35,335 nt of DNA, taken from the NCBI GenBank assembly GCA_030668225.1, contig DAOUUI010000007.1, forward strand, positions 1-35,335. The letters run 5' to 3'. The notes under the pieces are model-generated. The model was not told the DNA's origin, made no database searches, and saw nothing but the letters and a program-made list of their open reading frames with translations. The DNA is from Deltaproteobacteria bacterium. GTDB taxonomy: Bacteria; Desulfobacterota; Deferrimicrobia; Deferrimicrobiales; Deferrimicrobiaceae. Shown here piece after piece: positions 1 to 8,039 of this stretch (position 1 is its first letter; every line of letters begins with the position of its first letter). The position numbers and the translations under genes are program-made.

Positions 1-214
1 AGCCACCCCCCCCTTTTGTTTGTAATTTTGTTCCCTGTTTTGTTTTGCTTTTTAAAATTTATTCCCCCCGTCCCGCCCCGCCACGCCGCATTCACGACAT
101 GTGCAGGGAGAGCAACGAAGCGCATGGCCGCACGGAGCCCGGTTTTCCGAGTATAGTAAACCGCTCCGTTGCGCCTTTCACGGGACATCATACAGGGAAA
201 TTCCCCTACGATAT

Positions 215-248
215 CATGTGGATTTCTATTGACATGTGGAGTTCTATT
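215..248 (+). promoter_or_regulatory. Tandem 16-bp direct repeat overlapping a candidate sigma70 promoter upstream of the XRE-cupin regulator
   Basis: CATGTGGATTTCTATT (215-230) and CATGTGGAGTTCTATT (233-248), 15/16 identical, 18-bp period. TTGACA at 229-234 with TAATAT at 252-257 (17-bp spacer). Confidence 0.55.
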
Positions 249-298
249 TCATAATATCTGGACAGTTTTACTAAACGGGAGGTTTAAATAAAAGTGCC

Positions 299-835
299 AT
301 GATCGATATCGGGGCAAGGATCAAGCATCTGCGGCAGATCAACGGCCTCTCCCAGGCCGATCTCGCCGAGCGTGCGGGCCTCACCAAGGGAACGATCTCC
401 CAGATCGAGCGGAACCTGACCTCCCCGGCGGTCGCGAATCTTCTCGAGATCCTTTCCGCGCTGAGCGAAACGCCCTACTCCTTTTTCGCCGAGGACGACG
501 AGGAGAAGGTTCTCTTCCGCAAAAGCGACTCTCTTCCCTCCGACGTCACGGGCTACCTGTCCTTCGATACCCTTCTTCCCAGGAGCCGATACCGCACCAT
601 CGTGGCGTATCGCGCCGTGATCCGGTCGGGAAGAGAGGCGCTGGCCGAGCCCGCGCACGAGGGAGAGAACTACCTGTTCGTCCTGTCCGGCAGGCTGGGC
701 CTCCGCCTGGGAACAGTGACCTACATCGCAAGGAAGGGCGACAGCCTCTACTTTCGCGCCGAGCAGGAGTACGCGTTCTCGAACAAGGGGAAGCTCCCCG
801 TCGATTTTCTGTGGGTCAAGGCAAGCGGACGGTGA
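299..835 (+). CDS. XRE-family HTH transcriptional regulator with C-terminal cupin domain
   Basis: N-terminal HTH (IGARIKHLRQINGLSQADLAERAGLTKGTISQIERNLTSPAVANLLEIL) and C-terminal cupin-like region (HEGENYLFVLSGRLGLRLG...GDSLYF). Confidence 0.92.
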   Translation: MIDIGARIKHLRQINGLSQADLAERAGLTKGTISQIERNLTSPAVANLLEILSALSETPYSFFAEDDEEKVLFRKSDSLPSDVTGYLSFDTLLPRSRYRTIVAYRAVIRSGREALAEPAHEGENYLFVLSGRLGLRLGTVTYIARKGDSLYFRAEQEYAFSNKGKLPVDFLWVKASGR

Positions 836-842
836 TCTTTAG

Positions 843-2210
843 ATGATCCACACCAAACCGCCCAAGACGCGGAAAAAGACAAGGAGGATCATGGAGACGA
901 ATCGGGAAGACGGTTCGATCCCATTGCGCAGCGCGGCGAGCCACACCAACCCTGTCGGGCTTCCGTGGCCCCAGGTGACGAGGGAGGAGTGGAACGACTA
1001 TCGATGGCAACTCTCCCATCGCATCACCTCCATCGGAGATCTGTCCGGGCTCCGTTACTTCCCCCGCGAGGAGGCGGCGCTGCTTACGCGCGTGACTGCC
1101 GCTTACCGTCTGTCGATCACCCCCTACTACCTGTCGCTCATCCGCCTCGACGACCCCGATGACCCGATCGCGCGACAGGCGATCCCGTCTCCCGACGAGT
1201 ATTACGGAATGGAGGTGGGGGAGGACGACCCGCTCGAGGAGGAGAAGGACATGCCGGTCCCCGGGCTTACCCACCGCTACCCGGACCGGTGCCTGCTCGT
1301 GGTGACGAACTTCTGCTCCATGTACTGCCGTCATTGCACAAGGAAGAGGATCTGGCCCCTCGGGGAAATGGCGAAGACGGAATTCGAGCTGAACAAGATG
1401 TTCGGATACATTCGGCGGCACGAGGAGATCCGGGATGTCATCGTATCGGGCGGCGATCCGCTCACGCTCCCCACGTCGCGCATCGAGTTCATCCTCAAGG
1501 GACTCCGGCGGATCCCGCACGTCGAGATCATCCGGATCGGCACGCGCGTGCCGGTGGTCCTCCCGATGCGGATCGACGACGAGCTGTGCGCCGTCCTTGA
1601 AAAGTACGGTCCGATCTGGGTGAACACCCAGTTCAATCACCCGCGGGAGGTGACCGCCGAGGCGAGAAGGGCGTGCGACCGCCTACTCCGCTCCGGAATT
1701 CCCGTGAACAACCAGTCGGTGCTCCTGAAGGGCATAAACGACCACCCCGAGATCATCCGGACACTCAACACTCAGTTGCTCAAGGCGAAAGTCCGTCCCT
1801 ACTACCTGTTCCAGTGCGACAATGTGCGCGGGCTGGAGCACTTCCGGACCCGCCTTTCCAAGGGAATCGAGATCATGGAAGCGCTTCGGGGACACACCTC
1901 GGGGCTTGCCATCCCGTCCTTCGTGGTCGACGTCCCCGGCGGCGGCGGGAAGATCCCGCTCATGCCCAACTACATCCTGTCGCTGGGAGAGCAGAGGACG
2001 ATCCTGCGCAACTACGAGGGGATCATCGTGAGCTATGAGGAACCGCAGAACGACGGACGCCCCTCCGCCCTTCCCGAGACGGACCTTCCGGCCCTGCGAC
2101 CGGACGTCTACCGCCTTATGACAGGAGAGATCAAGGCGCTGATCCCTGCGGGAAACGAGCGGATGGCCAAGAGAAGGAGACGGTGCGAGTCGGGCTCGCC
2201 TACAACATAA
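843..2210 (+). CDS. kamA: KamA-family radical SAM enzyme, lysine 2,3-aminomutase
   Basis: Radical SAM CSMYCRHC (CxxxCxxC), PLP-lysine motif PGGGGKIPLMPNY, and LFQCDNVRGLEHFRT plus FVVDVPGGGGK, which keep both aspartates associated with lysine specificity. Confidence 0.92.
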   Translation: MIHTKPPKTRKKTRRIMETNREDGSIPLRSAASHTNPVGLPWPQVTREEWNDYRWQLSHRITSIGDLSGLRYFPREEAALLTRVTAAYRLSITPYYLSLIRLDDPDDPIARQAIPSPDEYYGMEVGEDDPLEEEKDMPVPGLTHRYPDRCLLVVTNFCSMYCRHCTRKRIWPLGEMAKTEFELNKMFGYIRRHEEIRDVIVSGGDPLTLPTSRIEFILKGLRRIPHVEIIRIGTRVPVVLPMRIDDELCAVLEKYGPIWVNTQFNHPREVTAEARRACDRLLRSGIPVNNQSVLLKGINDHPEIIRTLNTQLLKAKVRPYYLFQCDNVRGLEHFRTRLSKGIEIMEALRGHTSGLAIPSFVVDVPGGGGKIPLMPNYILSLGEQRTILRNYEGIIVSYEEPQNDGRPSALPETDLPALRPDVYRLMTGEIKALIPAGNERMAKRRRRCESGSPTT

Positions 2211-3175
2211 AACCGGCCGACCACCCCCCCGACCTGCCGGCAGACGCCTTCGAGGAGTACGACTCCGAAGCGACCGTCATTCATCTGTGCAAAGCGCTTG
2301 CCAGCCTGGGACACGAGGTGATCCGCCTGGGCGCCGGTCCCGGGATGATCGACGCCCTCCGGGAGAGCCGTCCGGACATCGTATTCAACATCGCCGAAGG
2401 AGAGGGGGGACGCTGCCGCGAGGCCCATGTCCCGGCCCTGCTCGAGATGCTCGGCATCCCGTATCTGGGATCGGATCCCTTGACGCTCTGCGTCACGCTC
2501 GACAAGCCGGTGGCCAAGAGGCTTGTCTCTTCGGAAGGATTTCCCACACCGAGGTTTTGCACGTTCCGTTCGGCCGACGAAGTCGAGGAACTGGGGCTGG
2601 CGTTCCCGGTCATCGTCAAGCCCGCATTTGAAGGGTCGAGCAAGGGGGTGCGCCTCGCCTCCCGGGCCGTCACGCTCCCCGAGGTGCGAAAAATGGTCTC
2701 TTTCGTAACCGGGAAATATATGCAGAATGCCATCGTCGAGGAATTCGTCTCCGGCCCCGAGGTGACGGTGGGACTGGTCGGCAACGGAGCCCCCAGGGTG
2801 GTCGGCGTCATGGAGATCGTGCCGAAAACGGTGCCCCACGAGGAGTTCGTCTACTCCCTCGAGGTCAAGCGCGACTGGGAAAACCAGGTCGAGTACCGGT
2901 GCCCCCCCTCCTTCCCGCCGGAGACCGTCGCCGAGATCGAACGGTGTGCCGTCGGCATCTACGGGCTCCTCGGCTGCCGGGACTTCTCCCGGATCGATTT
3001 CCGGCTCGACGGAAACATGATTCCCCAGTTCATCGAGTGCAATCCCCTCCCCGGCCTATCCCCCGGGTATGGAGATCTCCCGATCATGGCCGGGAAGATG
3101 GGAATCCCCTACACCGAACTCATCTCCGAGATCCTCTCCCACGCCATGACCCGCTTAGGGCTGAGGGATCGGTGA
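2183..3175 (+). CDS. D-alanine--D-alanine ligase-like ATP-grasp protein (1)
   Basis: ATP-grasp features: FPVIVKPAFEGSSKGV, IVEEFVSGPEVTVG, FSRIDFRLDG...FIECNPLPGLSPGYGDLP. GTG start overlaps the kamA 3' end by 28 nt. Confidence 0.88.
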   Translation: MRVGLAYNIKPADHPPDLPADAFEEYDSEATVIHLCKALASLGHEVIRLGAGPGMIDALRESRPDIVFNIAEGEGGRCREAHVPALLEMLGIPYLGSDPLTLCVTLDKPVAKRLVSSEGFPTPRFCTFRSADEVEELGLAFPVIVKPAFEGSSKGVRLASRAVTLPEVRKMVSFVTGKYMQNAIVEEFVSGPEVTVGLVGNGAPRVVGVMEIVPKTVPHEEFVYSLEVKRDWENQVEYRCPPSFPPETVAEIERCAVGIYGLLGCRDFSRIDFRLDGNMIPQFIECNPLPGLSPGYGDLPIMAGKMGIPYTELISEILSHAMTRLGLRDR

Positions 3176-4197
3176 TGCCGGACCTCTCCCCCAAACGCGT
3201 CGCGGTTCTCTACACCTCCGTGGAAGAGTCCCTCGAGGGCGTCGAGGGACAGATGAGGATCGAGATGGACCTCGCAGTGAGTGCGCGCGAGGTCACGGAG
3301 GCGCTCTCCTCCTTCGGGCACACCTCCCGGTGCTTCACATTCGGCAAGGATCCCGCGGCGCTGGCATCCTCGCTTCGGGAGTTCGAGGCCGATGCGGTGT
3401 TCAACCTGTCGGAGTGCCCGATGAACTCCGCACAGAAGGAACCGCACGGCGCCGCCTTCCTGGAACTGCTGAATTTCCCGTACACCGGGAACGGACCGCT
3501 TCCCCTCTCGGTGTGCAACGACAAGGCTCTCACCAAGCACATCCTGTCGTCGGTCGGCATTCCCACCCCCTCCTTCCGCCTGTATGCGGAGGTTCCCCGG
3601 GGGCGTTCCAGGCTGCGCTTTCCGGTCATCGTCAAGCCTTCCAAGGAAGACGGGTCCGCGGGGATCTCCGAGGAGAGCGTGGTCGACGATGAGGCGGGGC
3701 TGAAAATAAGGGTTGCCTACGTGATCGAAAAATACGGGCAGGAGGCGCTTGCGGAGGAGTACATCGGCGGACGGGAGTTCAACGTGGGAGTGCTCGGCAA
3801 CGGCTCCGTGGAGGAACCGTATCGCCCCCTTCCGCCCGCGGAACTCGTCTACAGGAACCCGAAGTGGCGTGTCTGCTCCTTCGAGTCGAAGTGGGACGCG
3901 GACCACCCGGCATACAACGAGATCGCGCCCGAATGCCCCGCAAAGATCCCGGACACACTCCGCGACCGGCTGGCCCGGCTGACGCTTGCGTCCGCAAACG
4001 CGTTCGGACTGTGCGGATACGCCCGCGTGGACTTTCGCATGAACGGGAACGGGAAGGCGTTTGCCCTCGAGGTAAACCCGAATCCCGACATATCGAGCAA
4101 CGCCGGCCTTGCCCGCGCCGCCAGAACCGCGGGCTTTTCCTACAAAGGTCTCATCCAGGAGATCCTCCGTCTGGGACTTTCCCGCGGGGCGCGATGA
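3175..4197 (+). CDS. D-alanine--D-alanine ligase-like ATP-grasp protein (2)
   Basis: MPDLSPKRVAVLYTS...; FPVIVKPSKEDGSAGIS, LAEEYIGGREFNVGVLG, YARVDFRMNGNGKAFALEVNPNPDIS. Start overlaps the previous stop (TGATG). The provided ORF 2899..4197 is over-extended upstream. Confidence 0.88.
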   Translation: MPDLSPKRVAVLYTSVEESLEGVEGQMRIEMDLAVSAREVTEALSSFGHTSRCFTFGKDPAALASSLREFEADAVFNLSECPMNSAQKEPHGAAFLELLNFPYTGNGPLPLSVCNDKALTKHILSSVGIPTPSFRLYAEVPRGRSRLRFPVIVKPSKEDGSAGISEESVVDDEAGLKIRVAYVIEKYGQEALAEEYIGGREFNVGVLGNGSVEEPYRPLPPAELVYRNPKWRVCSFESKWDADHPAYNEIAPECPAKIPDTLRDRLARLTLASANAFGLCGYARVDFRMNGNGKAFALEVNPNPDISSNAGLARAARTAGFSYKGLIQEILRLGLSRGAR

Positions 4198-4673
4198 GCA
4201 GGATCCGCCGGATCGAGGCAAAAGACCGGGAGGCGATCCGGAGCCTCATCGAGGGGACGAAAGCGTTCAAGGCGCACGAGGTGGAGGTGGCGATGGAACT
4301 CGTCGACATCGCCCTTACGCAGCCCGTGCAGGACGACTACCATCCGTTCGTCCTGGCCGAGGAGGATGGCGGGATTGTCGCGTACGCCTGCTTCGGCAAG
4401 AACGAGATGACCGCCGCCACCTTCGACCTGTACTGGCTCGCCACCCGCGCCGACCGGATGGGGAAGGGCTACGGGCGCACGATCGTCTCCTTCGTCGAGG
4501 AGGAGATTCGGCGGCGGGGAGGCCGCCTCCTCGTGATCGAGACGTCCTCGAAAGAGTCCTACGGCGATACGCGGGCGTTCTACGAAAAGATCGGCTGTAC
4601 CCTCGGCGCGCAGCTCCCGGACTACTACGATGAAGGGGACGACAAGCTGATCTACCTGAAACCCCTGAAGTAA
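4194..4673 (+). CDS. GNAT-family N-acetyltransferase
   Basis: MSRIRRIEAKDREAIRSLIEGT...; acetyl-CoA-binding region RADRMGKGYGRTIVSFVEEEIRRRGGRLLVIETSS...ARAFYEKIGC-like. ATGA overlap with the preceding stop. Confidence 0.85.
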   Translation: MSRIRRIEAKDREAIRSLIEGTKAFKAHEVEVAMELVDIALTQPVQDDYHPFVLAEEDGGIVAYACFGKNEMTAATFDLYWLATRADRMGKGYGRTIVSFVEEEIRRRGGRLLVIETSSKESYGDTRAFYEKIGCTLGAQLPDYYDEGDDKLIYLKPLK

Positions 4674-4674
4674 A

Positions 4675-7600
4675 TTACCGACTGCCCCCGTCGGGGATTC
4701 TTTCCTGGCGGCCCACATCGAACGTCTCACCCGTTTCCACGTACCAGACAAATCCGCGGGCAGGGACGTTCCATGCCTCCGAGAGGATCTCCATGTACCC
4801 CCGAACCTGTTCCGCGTAGGTCTCCTCCTGCTCCCTGTCCCGCTTTCCCGTCTTGTAGTCGATGACCCAGTGCTCCCCGGAGGCGATTCCGTCCTTTCCC
4901 GCCGCCCTCATCGGAAACCGGACGACGAGGTCGGCACGCTCCTGCTTCGACCATCCTCCCCGGCACGAAAGCATCGGGAGTTCGGTCCCGACCAGGACCG
5001 CACGGCAAAGATCCCGGTAGATCCCGCTCGCCACGATCGTGCGGCAAATCTTCCGCCATCGCTCCTCCTCCCCGTCACCCCACCGGACGGGGGAGGATCC
5101 GGGGGGAGGCCACGGGGCGAGGACCGGCGGGGCCGCCTCGAGAGCAAGGTGAACCTTGTCGCCAAACTGCCTGCCGCGCCCCCTTTCGTAAAATTCCTTG
5201 AGCGTCACCGTCGCAAGAAGCAGCGGAGGCGGCTCGGGGGTATTGGGGGTCCACTCCTTCGCGAAGGACAGGTCGGGAGGAGACGCCGGGGGAGAAGCGG
5301 CAACCGGGAGGGGCGATGATACCGCAACCTGGAGCAAGTCGCCGCCGGGGTCGTCCGGAGAGCGCTCGGAAACAAATTTACGCTTTTCCCCGGAAAACCC
5401 CGTGACCTCGCACCGGGCCGCCTCCCCGTCCGCTGCGCGGGACAGCCCGGCATGCAGCGATTCCTTAAGGACGGACCCTCTCCCCTTTGCCCCTTCCACG
5501 AGGAAAAGCCTGTCGCGTGCGCGGGTGGCTGCGACGTAGAGGAGGCGTTTCTCCTCCGCGTCCTGCTTCTTCCTTTCCCACCTTTCAAACGTTACCGTCG
5601 TTGCGCCCCCGGGAACCTGCCGGAACGCGGAGTAGGTCCGAAAACCCGGGAAGATCACCGCCGAAAGCCCGCGTACACGGTCCACCCGCAGGCCCTCCGG
5701 CGGTTTCTTTCCCCCGCGTGCCAGGTTGGCGAGGATCACCACCGGAAACTCCAGTCCCTTCGACAGGTGGATGGTGGAGATGCGCACGGCATCCTCCTTC
5801 TCCTCGAAGGAAGGGAACTCGTGCTCCGGCCTCTCTTCCTCCGTCTTCCTCCGGATCTCGGCGAGAAACGCCTTGACGGAACCCCTGGCCCCCCACTCGA
5901 AACTTCGGGCCAGCTCGGCGGCTTTGGCCAGATTCGCAAGGATCCTTTCCCCCTCGGGAAGCCGCGCTGCCACGAACTCCACGCCGGACTCCCGGAAAAG
6001 GTCCGCCAGAAGCTCCGGAAGGGACGCCCTTCCCCGTCGCGCGGAAAGCCTCGCAAGCAGGGAGAGCGCATCCCTTGTCCGCGGGGAAGAACCGTCCTCT
6101 CCCCTTGCAAGGACAGGCAAAATCTCCTCGTCCGACAGCCCGAAAAAGATCGTCTTGAGCGCAGCGTACCGGGCCGACGGGTCCGCGGGAGCGTCGATGG
6201 CGGAAAGCACCATGCGAAGGTCCTGCACCTCCTGTCTCACGAAAAACCCTTTCCGCGACGGGACCACGTGGGGAATCCCCGCCTTGTTCAGGGCGTCCCG
6301 GTACGAAGCCAGGACTTCCCCCCCCGTATCGGACCGGTACAGTACGGCGATATCACGATACGAAGCCGCTCGCTCCGGGGCTCCGACCTTATCCCTCACT
6401 GCCACCTTTCCCGCAATCTTCCGGATGAGCCCGCATAGAAATTCCGGTTCGGGAACCTCTTCTCCCAGGGAGAAGAGCGTCACGGGGGCACTCTCTCCCG
6501 CATCCTCCCGGTGGGGGACGACCGGGGAGTACGCGGGCTGGAAGTCCTCCTCCCCGGACAACACGTGGCCGAACAGACCGTTGATGGAGGCGATCAGGTC
6601 CGGACGGCTCCGGAAGTTGCGAACGAGGCCTATGGCTTCCCCTCCGCGGGCAATGAGCTCCTCCCGGAACCGGTGGTACACCTGGACGTCCGCCCTGCGG
6701 AACCCGTAGATGGACTGCTTCGGGTCGCCGACCAGAAAGAGTCGTCCGGCCCCCGACAGGGAGGAAGAGGCTTGAGCCGCCCCGCTTTCCACGTTCCCCG
6801 CAGAACCGCCGCCTGTCGAGAGAACGTTCAGCATCCCGGCCTGCAGGGGATCGGTGTCCTGGAATTCATCCACGAAAATGTACCGGAAACGCTGCGACAC
6901 CCTTTCCGCAACCTCCCGGTTGCCGCACAGAAGCCGGTTGGCGCGAAGCAACAGGTCCATGAAATCGAGCCTGCTCCCCTTTGCCTCCTCGTATGCGCTG
7001 GCCGCGACGCGGGATCGCTCGACGAGAAACCGGGCGGCCGCGTCACCCGACGGGACCTCCGCAAGCTCCCTCCAGAACCCTTTCAGGACGTCTCTCGTTT
7101 CCGCAAGCGTTGCGCCCGGCGGCATGGGGAAAAGCTTCCTGCTCCTCGTGCGGTCGGCACGGAACCCGAAGGCGGACATCCCGTCACGGGCCAATGCGCA
7201 GGCGGCGTCAAGGTCGTCCCTTTCCACCGCCTCCCAGGCCCGGGAAAGGATTCCGAGGGCCGCCTCGAAAACCGGGGTCATCTCGTGGCTTCGGTCGGTG
7301 ATCCCGCCGACGAAATCCCGAAACCACCCGGCCGCGCCGGCATATTCGCGTCTTGCATAATCGAGGAAATCGGACGGGGTCCCGAAATCGAGCGGGCCCT
7401 CCCCGAGCAGGTCGCGCTGGTAAAGACACAGCCGACGGATCATTCCGAAGACCGACTCCTGGTTTGACGTCCGGGAGAGGACACGTTCCCACATCGGGTC
7501 CGTTTCCGGTCGCCCGAACTCGGACCGCAGGAATTTCCGGAACGCGTCGTCCCAGGCATCGGACGCCTCGCCTTCCGGGATGACCTCGAAACGGGGGTCG

Positions 7601-8037
7601 ACGCCCGCCTCCGCAGGGAAGGAGAGCAGGATCCGCCGGCAGAAGGAGTGAAACGTGGTGACCGAGAGCCTCCCCACGCCGTCCACCATCTCCTCCACCC
7701 GTATCCGGAGGTCTGTCGGCACGGCATAGCCGTCGACCGGGACCCGCACGAGGGAATTCCACGAAAGGACCTGGTCCCGGATTTCGTCCAGCGATTCGGA
7801 GGACCGGCAACTGGATAACAGGAGCTCCCACCCCTCCACGACCCGTGATTTCATTTCGGCCGCCGCCTTCTCGGTAAACGTCAGCAGAAGCACCCGGTCC
7901 GGCAGCAGCTCCTTCTTCGCAAGAAAAAGGTTTGTCACGCGGGCGATGAGGGTGGCCGTCTTCCCCGTGCCGGCGGAGGCGTCCAACGCCATGTCGCGGG
8001 AAAAATCCGTGACGGCTACGTACCGGTCGCGTTCCAT
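4675..8037 (-). CDS. addA: UvrD/Rep-type helicase with C-terminal PD-(D/E)XK nuclease, AddA/RecB-like
   Basis: Walker A (DASAGTGKTATLIARV), motif II FVDEFQDTDPLQ, GDPKQSIYGFRRAD, VRISTIHLSKGLEFPVV, LLYVAATRARDRLFLV, nuclease WVIDYKTGKRDREQEETYAEQVRGYMEIL. Likely start MERDRYVAV. Confidence 0.85.
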   Translation of the reverse strand: MERDRYVAVTDFSRDMALDASAGTGKTATLIARVTNLFLAKKELLPDRVLLLTFTEKAAAEMKSRVVEGWELLLSSCRSSESLDEIRDQVLSWNSLVRVPVDGYAVPTDLRIRVEEMVDGVGRLSVTTFHSFCRRILLSFPAEAGVDPRFEVIPEGEASDAWDDAFRKFLRSEFGRPETDPMWERVLSRTSNQESVFGMIRRLCLYQRDLLGEGPLDFGTPSDFLDYARREYAGAAGWFRDFVGGITDRSHEMTPVFEAALGILSRAWEAVERDDLDAACALARDGMSAFGFRADRTRSRKLFPMPPGATLAETRDVLKGFWRELAEVPSGDAAARFLVERSRVAASAYEEAKGSRLDFMDLLLRANRLLCGNREVAERVSQRFRYIFVDEFQDTDPLQAGMLNVLSTGGGSAGNVESGAAQASSSLSGAGRLFLVGDPKQSIYGFRRADVQVYHRFREELIARGGEAIGLVRNFRSRPDLIASINGLFGHVLSGEEDFQPAYSPVVPHREDAGESAPVTLFSLGEEVPEPEFLCGLIRKIAGKVAVRDKVGAPERAASYRDIAVLYRSDTGGEVLASYRDALNKAGIPHVVPSRKGFFVRQEVQDLRMVLSAIDAPADPSARYAALKTIFFGLSDEEILPVLARGEDGSSPRTRDALSLLARLSARRGRASLPELLADLFRESGVEFVAARLPEGERILANLAKAAELARSFEWGARGSVKAFLAEIRRKTEEERPEHEFPSFEEKEDAVRISTIHLSKGLEFPVVILANLARGGKKPPEGLRVDRVRGLSAVIFPGFRTYSAFRQVPGGATTVTFERWERKKQDAEEKRLLYVAATRARDRLFLVEGAKGRGSVLKESLHAGLSRAADGEAARCEVTGFSGEKRKFVSERSPDDPGGDLLQVAVSSPLPVAASPPASPPDLSFAKEWTPNTPEPPPLLLATVTLKEFYERGRGRQFGDKVHLALEAAPPVLAPWPPPGSSPVRWGDGEEERWRKICRTIVASGIYRDLCRAVLVGTELPMLSCRGGWSKQERADLVVRFPMRAAGKDGIASGEHWVIDYKTGKRDREQEETYAEQVRGYMEILSEAWNVPARGFVWYVETGETFDVGRQERIPDGGSR

Positions 8038-8039
8038 CG

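Noticed and set aside
816-1640. 274-aa reverse-strand ORF opposite kamA
   Set aside because: Antisense to a clear radical SAM gene, no recognisable domain; expected by-product of high GC composition.
5452-6709. Long forward ORFs (328 and 327 aa) opposite the AddA-like gene
   Set aside because: Low-complexity Arg/Ser/Pro-rich translations antisense to a convincing helicase/nuclease frame.
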